Shown here piece after piece: positions 57,478-64,000 of a stretch of 64,000 nt of DNA. Origin of the DNA: Candidatus Binatia bacterium (GTDB lineage Bacteria; Desulfobacterota; Binatia; UBA9968; JAJDTQ01); the NCBI GenBank assembly GCA_951813575.1, contig OX638375.1:3667330-3731329 (forward strand). Reading direction: 5' to 3'. Every line of letters begins with the position of its first letter. Position 1 is the first letter of the stretch. Both the position numbers and the translations under genes were made by a program. The notes below the pieces were generated by a model, which worked only from the letters and a program-made list of their open reading frames with translations, had not been told where the DNA came from and searched no databases.

Positions 57478-57954
57478 ATGCCAAGAAGTCGCTCTCCTGA
57501 AGAGGTTCTCCGCGACAAGCAGGTCGGCGATCGTCTGAGACAACTGGTTGGAAACAACACCCGCGCCGCAGCAAGACGGATTGGGATTTCCGGTAGTACC
57601 CTTGATAACTATATTAAGGGTACTCGACTGGACCTTTTTGTCGCAGAGAAGATCGCGAAGCACTATGGAAAGCCACTGGAGTGGTTCTTGGGGGAGCAGG
57701 AGAAACCGGGGTCTAGCGACACATCGACTCCTCAGCAGTCAGGGACGCCAGAGGCGGAGCTAAGCCCTCGCGAAATCAACGAGATCGAGACGTTGATACA
57801 CCAAATTGCTGCTCTCCGCGAAGACCTAGCCGCACTGGTGGAAAGACAGAGAGCGACGACGAGTAACCGTCCCGTGGTCACCGAGGATGACCACTTCCAG
57901 ATCCCCTATGCCCCTCCAGCCCAGGCGGGCGGGAGCAAGTCCGCGGGAGATTAA
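57478..57954 (+). CDS. XRE-like helix-turn-helix protein, N-terminal half of a CI-type repressor
   Basis: 158-aa frame. DKQVGDRLRQLVGNNTRAAA, RRIGISGSTLDNYIKG and LFVAEKIAKHYGKPLEWFLG form an XRE/CI-type DNA-binding domain, followed by a linker with a coiled segment (REINEIETLIHQIAALREDL). It stops after KSAGD. The peptidase half of a CI repressor follows in another frame, so this is probably the truncated front of a phage repressor. The isolated domain could still bind DNA and is divergently placed from the RiPP-like operon. No good ribosome-binding site precedes the ATG. Confidence 0.8.
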   Translation: MPRSRSPEEVLRDKQVGDRLRQLVGNNTRAAARRIGISGSTLDNYIKGTRLDLFVAEKIAKHYGKPLEWFLGEQEKPGSSDTSTPQQSGTPEAELSPREINEIETLIHQIAALREDLAALVERQRATTSNRPVVTEDDHFQIPYAPPAQAGGSKSAGD

Positions 57955-57979
57955 CCCCGACGACGTAGACAACTCCTGA

Positions 57980-58270
57980 TACGCTTTTCGCCGCTCACTC
58001 CTGCCCGAGTGGGCACAAACGGAGAGTTTGATCTGGCTTCGGGCGGTGGGCAATTCCATGGAGCCAACGCTCCACGAGGCGGACCTGCTCCTCCTGGACC
58101 GCTCACAGACGGAGCCCGTCGACGGCTGTTTGGTCGTGGTCCGCAGAGCGGATGACTTGGTGGTCAAGCGTCTGCGCGCTCGGGCCAGAAGAACAACGGC
58201 CCGCGACGGGTGGGGGTTCGAAGGACAGCCTACTCATCGCTGCCCAACTCCTGATACTCGTCGCACTTGA
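57980..58270 (+). pseudogene. S24 (LexA/CI) peptidase half of a broken repressor
   Basis: YAFRRSLLPEWAQTESLIWL leads into AVGNSMEPTLHEADLLLLDR and VVVRRADDLVVKRLRAR, the LexA/CI autopeptidase domain with the Ser (GNSMEP) and Lys (VVKRL) dyad. In this frame the preceding DDVDNS is separated by a TGA at 57977 that could be a former TGG. A one-base shift in the GGCGGGCGGGA stretch near 57930 would reconnect it to the upstream domain. The normal C-terminus is lost where the terminase end overlaps. Confidence 0.75.
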
Positions 58271-60287
58271 GATCGGTGGCCAACATCTTGTGATTGTGCC
58301 ACTTCTCCCCAAGACACCAGCCGCGTGTCCCGTCCTTGGTCGGCTTGAAGTTGACGCAGTTTCCGCACACCTCCTTTTCTATCTGGCCCACCTGGGGAAT
58401 CGCCTCTCGGATCTGTTTCAGGTAGACGTCCTGCGTCGCCTCCTGGGCCTCTTTCTTGTCCAACTCCTTGCCGATCTCCGAGGTGAGAATCCGCGTCGTC
58501 CCGTATGCCCGGGCGATGGCGACATCGCAGCACATGTTCGCGTAAGTGAAGTGAGGGTCCTCCGAGCCGACCTTCTCCACCAGGTTCTTAAACTTGTTCT
58601 GCTTGTCGTCCCTGATCGACCGCAGCGCCACCTTGGTGAGATGGCTCGTGAACAATTCGGCGATGTTGCTGGGGACCATATGCCCCTTGATCAGGCGGTC
58701 CCGCATCAGGGGCTTGGCGTAGGGATCCGGCATCCTGAGCACACCGTCTTTGATCTTGCCCAGGCTGAACGACATGAACTTGTACTGATCGCAGCGGACC
58801 GACCACTGCATCCTTGCCTCGTCGCTGGTCTTGCGGATGGCTTCCGGATCCTGCTTCGAGCGATCTGCCCACCGGAGCATCTCGCCGGCGATCTGCCCGG
58901 CGGAATACTCGACGACGAACACGCGGCCGGGGAAGTCCTTTGCGAACCGGAACGCCTCGTTGTAGTTGGGCTCGTTCTCCAAGGCGCAGTAGCGGACGTT
59001 GAATTCATCCATGAGCTGGCCCGTGCGCTTGAAAGGATCCAGGTCCTCGATCCACTCAAGGTGGATGATTCGTTCCCCGTCGGCCGCTTTTTGCTTGACG
59101 ACCACGACGCTGAGCGCGCCCATGTGGTCCACGCCCATGTAGTTCTCGCCCCCCGCGTTCGCCCACGAGAGCTCGGGATTGAACGCCTTTCGTTTGAGGA
59201 GTTCCAGCGAGATGGGGATCTCGTCCGGATTGGAGTAGGGCTTACCCAGCTTCCGGTTGTAGAAGTTCTGCTTGTCCGTGGATTCGAGCCATGCTTGCCA
59301 CACGCTCGCCGGCGAGATACGGCGCGAGAGCGTCTGCGCGAAGTGAAACCCGTTCCCCCGCTTCACCGAGTCGGCATGGGGGACATACCGCCCTTTCTGC
59401 GGGTCCGTGATCTCCGTCTCGCACCGGGGGCAGAGGTAGAAGATCCGGCCATCTGATTGTCCAATGCAGTTGGGCCACTCCTCCGACAGGACCACCCCGT
59501 CCGGACACCGGCAATCGGAATGCCAGTACTGCTGATTCGTCCGGAGGAAATGCTCGTGGATGTCGGCTTCCGGCCACCGGGCCGTGGACACCATGCCGGA
59601 GGCGCGGAGCAGCGACGCGGACATCCTTTCCTTGGTCTTCTCGATCTGGCTGGACGTCATCCCCTGCACCTCATCGAATACCAGGAGGTCGAGCGGAGTC
59701 GATTCGGTCCGCATGGTCGTCCGCTGGGTGTTGGACGTGATGTTGATCCCGGTCCACGTGAAATAGAGCGTGCTCCCCGCGAGGTGGCGGGTCATCACGT
59801 TGCCCTCCTCCTGGCGCCCGACCGCATCTGTCATCAACACGCGAAGGTCCGGATTCTTCGTGAGCATCGGCTTGATTCGTTCGGACGAGATGTTGCCCGC
59901 GGTGGTCTGGTCGGGCAGGTAGTAACCGATCCTGCATACCTGCCGCAGGGCTTGGTAGAGGCACCAGGTGAAGAACACCACGCTCCCGCCCATCTGGGCG
60001 GCCTTCATGATCACCGCTTCGGATTCGTAGAGCTCCTCGGGAGTCGAAGGAAAGGCGCGGTAGATGGGCTCCAGGTACGCGAAGTCCTTGAAGCTGAAGA
60101 ACTCTCGGTCGATCCACAGGTAGGTCCTGCTAACCCACTCATGGAACGGGAGAGTCCGAGCCAGACGTTGAATCCGGAAGGGCTGGGAGCTCGCCTCCGT
60201 CTCCGTCAGCCATGACGCCCACTTCGCCAACAAGTGTTCTGAGCCGGGCTCCTGCTTCGGCAAGGCGTTCTCTTGGAACGAACTCAT
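58230..60287 (-). CDS. phage terminase large subunit (GpA-like)
   Basis: 685-aa packaging motor. The ATPase shows a Walker A-like AVIMKAAQMGGSVVFFTWC and Walker B TPLDLLVFDEVQGM. A zinc-finger-like insert follows (SDCRCPDGVV ... FYLCPRCETEI), as in GpA-type enzymes, then the nuclease domain with acidic GVDHMGALSVVVV, CALENEPNYNEAFRF and later aspartates. The C-terminus carries an extra cysteine cluster (VCGNCVNFKPTKDG, GWCLGEKWHNHK, LKCDEYQ). The ATG follows AAGAAGG and overlaps the small-subunit frame by 149 bases, so a later start is possible. Confidence 0.88.
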   Translation of the reverse strand: MSSFQENALPKQEPGSEHLLAKWASWLTETEASSQPFRIQRLARTLPFHEWVSRTYLWIDREFFSFKDFAYLEPIYRAFPSTPEELYESEAVIMKAAQMGGSVVFFTWCLYQALRQVCRIGYYLPDQTTAGNISSERIKPMLTKNPDLRVLMTDAVGRQEEGNVMTRHLAGSTLYFTWTGINITSNTQRTTMRTESTPLDLLVFDEVQGMTSSQIEKTKERMSASLLRASGMVSTARWPEADIHEHFLRTNQQYWHSDCRCPDGVVLSEEWPNCIGQSDGRIFYLCPRCETEITDPQKGRYVPHADSVKRGNGFHFAQTLSRRISPASVWQAWLESTDKQNFYNRKLGKPYSNPDEIPISLELLKRKAFNPELSWANAGGENYMGVDHMGALSVVVVKQKAADGERIIHLEWIEDLDPFKRTGQLMDEFNVRYCALENEPNYNEAFRFAKDFPGRVFVVEYSAGQIAGEMLRWADRSKQDPEAIRKTSDEARMQWSVRCDQYKFMSFSLGKIKDGVLRMPDPYAKPLMRDRLIKGHMVPSNIAELFTSHLTKVALRSIRDDKQNKFKNLVEKVGSEDPHFTYANMCCDVAIARAYGTTRILTSEIGKELDKKEAQEATQDVYLKQIREAIPQVGQIEKEVCGNCVNFKPTKDGTRGWCLGEKWHNHKMLATDLKCDEYQELGSDE

Positions 60288-60737
60288 AGAAGACCTTCTT
60301 CAGTGCATCGACGAACAGCTTCTGCTGCTTCTCGAACTCGACCTGCTTGGCGACCCTCGTTTGCTCGACCCTGGAGATCGCCAGCGCCAGAGCGCTCAAC
60401 TTCACCCTACGATCATCGGGCGTGAGCTTTTCGTAATCCATGGCCAGCATGCTGGCGTAGATGCGGTTCGCCATCTCGTCCAGCGTGGCAAGTTGGGGAT
60501 TCCGAAGGATCTCGTTGTAACAGTGCTCGTATTCCGGATCGAGTTGCTTCTTGAGCTCGATGGTCTCCGGCCGGGTGTGCCCCCGGTCTTGAACCTGCCG
60601 AGCTTTGGGCTCTTGCGGGTCCCCGCCTTGACACGCTTCTTGGTGCCGGCCCCATGAACGGGGCATACGGGATAACCCGTCGCGGCCGACCGGCCGCAGC
60701 GTTTCCCGGTTGACTTCGCCTTGGCCTTGCACTGCAT
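60139..60737 (-). pseudogene. phage terminase small subunit-like gene with a one-base frameshift
   Basis: ATG 60737 begins MQCKAKAKSTGKRCGRSAAT, GYPVCPVHGAGTKK, the Cys/His start seen in many phage small terminase subunits. At the five-G run near 60588 the sense continues in another frame: HTRPETIELKKQLDPEYEHC, DEMANRIYASMLAMDYEKLT and a helical C-terminus ending at 60139. One extra G would restore a protein of about 199 aa. It is real inactivation or an assembly indel. Confidence 0.75.
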
Positions 60738-60791
60738 TCCTATCCTTTTGCTATGAGGGATCCGCCATTCCGATCATCCATGAAGGATCTG

Positions 60792-61124
60792 TCAGGCTGC
60801 CCGGGCCTTCCGGTGCGACCTGGGGAGCAGGGTCCGCGCGCCCTGGTCCCTCAAGGCAAAGACCGCTTCCCTCAAACGGTCCGGACAGTTGATTCCCAAT
60901 ACCGAACACACGTACTCGTATGGGAAGTGCCCGGTTTCGCCACGCAACCAAGCCGCTTCCTTTTCCAAACCCGACTTGAGATATTCCCTGACACCCTCTG
61001 TCAAAAGCGCTCTCAGAAGGTCCTTCTCCGGGCTGTCGGTACTCGGGGTGTGGACGGTTGACCATTTGTCGAGGTCATCGTCTTCGTCGAACTCCACCGC
61101 GAACTCATCCAATAACTGAAACAT
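60792..61124 (-). CDS. small phage-type protein of unknown function
   Basis: 110 aa: MFQLLDEFAVEFDEDDDLDK, then KDLLRALLTEGVREYLKSGL, LEKEAAWLRGETGHFPYEYV and CSVLGINCPDRLREAVFALR. Such short helical proteins near phage packaging genes are often regulators, but I do not recognise this one. Start 61124 follows AAGGGAAGAG; the frame extends upstream to 61247. Confidence 0.6.
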   Translation of the reverse strand: MFQLLDEFAVEFDEDDDLDKWSTVHTPSTDSPEKDLLRALLTEGVREYLKSGLEKEAAWLRGETGHFPYEYVCSVLGINCPDRLREAVFALRDQGARTLLPRSHRKARAA

Positions 61125-61270
61125 CTCTCTTCCCTTTCGCGCCAGGTGTGGCTGGAAGAAGGCGGCAGGAGCGTGGCTATCACCCTGGATGATGCGCACG
61201 CTCATGCCTTCTTCCGAGTCCTTTCGCCCGGGAGTAGTTTTGGGCACCAGATATCTCCTGCGTGTGTGTG

Positions 61271-61600
61271 CTACTCGGCATCGTCGATTTTCTCGACCAG
61301 TCCAAGCCGGGTGGCGATCTGGATCACGGTGCAGTGATCGCCGTGCCGAGCGGCGAATCCGGCGCAGCAGACATCGCCGCCGTGGTGATGGCAGGCCCGC
61401 CAGCCGGAGAAATGACCAGCCATGTTCGGGTCGGCGACTTCACGCTCCAGCTTATCAAGGTCCCACTCCAGTCCAGGGCGGTAGATGCAGGTCGCGCACT
61501 GGGTGCGCCGGACCTTGAATCGGGCGCCGGTGCCGCCCAATCTCCTGTCAGCGATACTGGTTACGCCTCCTTTCACCGCGCCTCGGGCAGAGTCGGTCAT
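61271..61600 (-). CDS. small phage protein with a Cys/His cluster
   Basis: 109 aa. CATCIYRPGLEWDLDKLERE, GWRACHHHGGDVCCAGFAAR and HGDHCTVIQIATRLGLVEKI are typical of a small zinc-binding-like protein found in many phages and prophages, of unknown function. Its ATG overlaps the stop of the C5 methyltransferase gene (ATGA), so it is co-translated with it. Confidence 0.75.
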   Translation of the reverse strand: MTDSARGAVKGGVTSIADRRLGGTGARFKVRRTQCATCIYRPGLEWDLDKLEREVADPNMAGHFSGWRACHHHGGDVCCAGFAARHGDHCTVIQIATRLGLVEKIDDAE

Positions 61601-62997
61601 GCCACCAACGCCTTGGTGCGGGATGCCCACCCGCGATTCTCAAGGATCGCCGTGCACAGCGCCTGGGCGGTGCCTACCGGAACCGCATTGCCGATCTGCC
61701 GAATGCGGTCCGCCCGGTTGCCGGCGAAGGCGTAATCCGAATCGAAGCCCTGCGCCGCGGCGAGCTCGTGGGGCTCAAGCATCCGGAAGTGAATGTCCAG
61801 CACGCACGGGGAGCCGTCGATGGTCACGAGGCCGAAGCGGTCCCGCGTCGTAACCGTGTCGAGTGGCTGGTCCACCGACTGTGCAGCTCCGGTACCGTTG
61901 AACTTCACCAGATACGGCTTCACCAGCCCGAACTTCCCGGTCCCGGACGCCGGAATCGTCGGCACCGGCTTGTCCACGGCGTGGGTGCGGGGTTCCTGTC
62001 CCGCTCGCTCGCCGTAGAACGGGACAAGAAACGGGCGCACGACGGAGATGGCGCCGCCCGTGGCCACGGTGGGCAGCGGATCGTCCACGCTGCGTGGTGC
62101 GCCTCCGGACTGCTGGGACAACACGAAGGGCTGACAGAGCGCCAGATGCGCTCCGCTCGTGGTCACCGTCGGCGCCGGCTCGTCCAGCGACCGGCCCACA
62201 GAGTGATTCCGGAGCACAACCAGGAACGGCTCCAGCGCCGGACCACCGAACCTCCGCAGGCCGGCCTCGATGCGGCGCAACGTGGCCGCCGCCAGGGGTT
62301 TCTTCCGCCGGAAGATGCTCTTTCCGGCAACCGACCAATCGATGATGTCGCGGGCCGGCCGCCAGCGAGGCCGCGCCCCGAACAGATCCCTACCGTTTCG
62401 GCTGGGGGTCGGCGCCGGCCAGACGGGACGGCGGTTCCCGCGGCGGGCCAGAATGAAGAGCCGGCGGCGCGTTGTCGGGTCGCCGTAGTCCGCCGCGTTC
62501 AGCACGCGCGCCTCGACCCGGTAGCCGAGCGACGTCAGCGCCCCCAGGAACGCCCGGTAGGTCTCTCCCCGCTTGCTCTTGAGCGGCCTCCGGTTGGCGC
62601 CGATGGGACCCCAGATCTGAAACTCCGGAACGTTCTCGATGAGCACGTGATCCACTCGCAGAGCCTCTACCCACCGCAACACGTGCCAGGCCGACGCGCG
62701 TTGCTGATCCGACACCGGCCGGCCGCCCCGGGCGTTGCTGTGGTGTGTGCACTCCGGGCTGGCGACGAGCAGATCGAGCCGCCCTCCTGGGACGGCGCGG
62801 CGGGGATCGACCGCGTCCACGTTGGCGCAGGCGTGACGGATCCCAGGGTGATTCCGGGCGTGAGTGTCGATGGCCACGGACCAGTGGTTCACGGCGAGCA
62901 GGTCCACGTCGTATCCCAGGGCCTCACAGGCCCTGATCAGACCCGTACTGGTCCCACCCGCCCCGCAAAACAGATCAACCGCCTTCAGCGACCTCAC
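61597..62997 (-). CDS. DNA (cytosine-5) methyltransferase, phage type
   Basis: 466-aa C5 methyltransferase from GTG 62997, which overlaps the previous stop. Motif I AVDLFCGAGGTSTGL, motif IV VASPECTHHS with Cys83 (SPEC in place of PPC), motif VI LIENVPEF, and motif IX/X QIGNAVPVGTAQAL are present. The target-recognition region has four related blocks (EPAPTVTTSGAHLA, DPLPTVATGGAISV, KPVPTIPASGTG, QPLDTVTTRDRFGL). It probably protects phage DNA from restriction. No restriction endonuclease is visible. Confidence 0.9.
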   Translation of the reverse strand: MRSLKAVDLFCGAGGTSTGLIRACEALGYDVDLLAVNHWSVAIDTHARNHPGIRHACANVDAVDPRRAVPGGRLDLLVASPECTHHSNARGGRPVSDQQRASAWHVLRWVEALRVDHVLIENVPEFQIWGPIGANRRPLKSKRGETYRAFLGALTSLGYRVEARVLNAADYGDPTTRRRLFILARRGNRRPVWPAPTPSRNGRDLFGARPRWRPARDIIDWSVAGKSIFRRKKPLAAATLRRIEAGLRRFGGPALEPFLVVLRNHSVGRSLDEPAPTVTTSGAHLALCQPFVLSQQSGGAPRSVDDPLPTVATGGAISVVRPFLVPFYGERAGQEPRTHAVDKPVPTIPASGTGKFGLVKPYLVKFNGTGAAQSVDQPLDTVTTRDRFGLVTIDGSPCVLDIHFRMLEPHELAAAQGFDSDYAFAGNRADRIRQIGNAVPVGTAQALCTAILENRGWASRTKALVA

Positions 62998-64000
62998 ACG
63001 ACCTCCGTCAGCAGCGGCGCGTCGTCCTGTATGCGCTTCCGTGCCATCTCGACGTACTTCGGGCTGAGCTCGAGGAGGATCGCGTCTCGGCCCAGGCGGT
63101 CGGCCACCAGTCCCGTCGTCCCTGCGCCCGCGAAGGGGTCGAGGACCGTGCAGGGCGTGACCCCGGCGTCGCACTCGCAGGCCGGACGCCATCCCAGCGT
63201 CACAGGTGCCAGGAAAGGGTTGTCGTGGTCCCTTCCGAGACTTCTCGCCCCGTAGACCGTCTGTTGCAGACGCCGTCCTTTTTCGCTGCCGTAGGTCGAT
63301 TCTCCGCGCGGGTACCCAGTCTTTTTTACGGCCCGGACCCACGGGGCGCCGCATTCTGCACAGGCCCCCTTCTCGCTGGTTCCGAGCTTGATACAGCGCT
63401 CCGGCAAGGCGGGCGGAAAAGTAGCGAAGTGGGCACCCGGAAACGGGTGAGTCGCCATACTCCAGACCGTTCGAAGGTTGGCACCACCAACTTGCTGCTC
63501 CTCCTTGCTCATGGCGTCCCAGCGCTCGTTGAACCCGACATGACAACGTGAGTGGCCGCGCTGCTTGTCTGTCCCCTGTCTACCGTCCTTGTGGATTGAG
63601 CCGTGGCTCCCTGGCCCGGTGTCCCATCCGGTGGGCTCTTTCCATGTAGCCCGCCGGTCGTAGAGGTCGTGTCCCTTGGCGAGAGACCTCCGGCCGTCCT
63701 TTCGGCGTCCGTGGGCTCCGCCGGTGAACGGAAGCCGGAATCCCATGGGGTCGTAGAAGTAGCGCCTGCTCTTGGTTAGAAGGTAGATGTGCTCGTGGGA
63801 ACAGGTAGGGCGGTCCTGGGCGCTCTCCGGCATTGGATTGCGCTTTTCGTAGATGATGTCTCTTCGGAGCCACCACCCGTCGTCCTGCAGCGCCAAGGCA
63901 ATCCGGGCGTGCATCAGGACCAGATCCTTGGGTTTGAGACCCTTTGAGGCAAGCGGTTCGGCTGATTGACGGGGCCTGGAGTTGACCCGGTTTGGTGGAC
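62994..64000 (-). CDS. N4/N6 DNA methyltransferase, 5' end beyond the window
   Basis: The frame is open to the window edge; sequence upstream of the first internal Met still fits the family (LASKGLKPKDLVLMHARIAL), so the N-terminus with the expected DPPY motif is missing. Visible parts are DGWWLRRDIIYEKRNPMPES, CSHEHIYLLTKSRRYFYD, a variable recognition region with a CAECGAPW zinc-like motif, and the C-terminal SAM-binding motif VLDPFAGAGTTGLVADRLGR. That order suits a beta-class amino-methyltransferase. It overlaps the C5 methyltransferase start, forming a two-enzyme DNA-modification unit. Confidence 0.9.
   Translation of the reverse strand, partial: PPNRVNSRPRQSAEPLASKGLKPKDLVLMHARIALALQDDGWWLRRDIIYEKRNPMPESAQDRPTCSHEHIYLLTKSRRYFYDPMGFRLPFTGGAHGRRKDGRRSLAKGHDLYDRRATWKEPTGWDTGPGSHGSIHKDGRQGTDKQRGHSRCHVGFNERWDAMSKEEQQVGGANLRTVWSMATHPFPGAHFATFPPALPERCIKLGTSEKGACAECGAPWVRAVKKTGYPRGESTYGSEKGRRLQQTVYGARSLGRDHDNPFLAPVTLGWRPACECDAGVTPCTVLDPFAGAGTTGLVADRLGRDAILLELSPKYVEMARKRIQDDAPLLTEVV

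Noticed and set aside
58152..59456. Long plus-strand frame opposite the terminase
   Set aside because: Codon shadow of the terminase gene with no domain.

Overview
High-GC DNA of an uncultured Gram-negative bacterium. Signal peptides, lipoproteins, a type I secretion pair, periplasmic solute-binding proteins and the repeated class III CoA-transferases fit a metabolically versatile proteobacterial or related lineage (Desulfobacterota, Binatia and Tectomicrobia are possible). No rRNA or tRNA was seen, so the taxon stays open.

Region 1 (1-24.1 kb) and region 3 (34.1-42.6 kb) are chromosomal catabolism. They hold acyl-CoA dehydrogenase, five CoA-transferase domains in four genes, enoyl-CoA hydratase, a citrate-synthase family enzyme, a thiolase-like/DUF35 pair, two amidohydrolases, a D-aminoacylase-like enzyme, two ornithine-cyclodeaminase family proteins, a luciferase-like monooxygenase, a thiamine-diphosphate enzyme, an unusual radical-SAM-like protein and three TctC-type solute-binding proteins. 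A GH15 glucosidase, 6-phosphogluconate dehydrogenase and 6-phosphogluconolactonase end region 3. The gaps carry a dispersed palindromic (REP-like) element, several copies of which sit beside 17-25 bp tandem arrays apparently derived from the element.

Region 2 (24.3-33.9 kb) is a diversity-generating retroelement (DGR): a secreted Sel1/ankyrin/FGE-sulfatase target gene, an avd gene, a reverse transcriptase overlapping its template repeat, and a second target gene 3.5 kb downstream of the template. The second variable repeat differs from the template at 18 of 125 positions, 16 of them template adenines. Two toxin-antitoxin loci (one decayed) and two unknown secreted-protein genes lie in or beside it.

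Region 4 (42.8-64 kb) is a broken prophage on the minus strand: two DNA methyltransferases, small phage genes, terminase small and large subunits, then portal and MuF-type head genes, ending at back-to-back IS3 remnants. Between terminase and portal, normally adjacent, lies an 11.4-kb insert. Its centre is an operon that looks like an undescribed RiPP-type system: a 266-aa precursor with all 16 cysteines in a Gly-Cys repeat tract, a DUF692/MNIO oxidase, an HvfC/BufC-like partner, an ABC exporter with its HlyD adaptor, a TauD-like dioxygenase and an SDR-like protein, followed by an S9 lipoprotein peptidase. This operon is the strongest candidate for a new system in the window.

Several phage and DGR genes (avd, RT, terminase small subunit, CI-like repressor) carry single-base frameshifts, mostly in short G/C runs. 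They are either real decay or assembly errors, which raw reads would settle. All calls rest on reading motifs by eye; no database search was possible.
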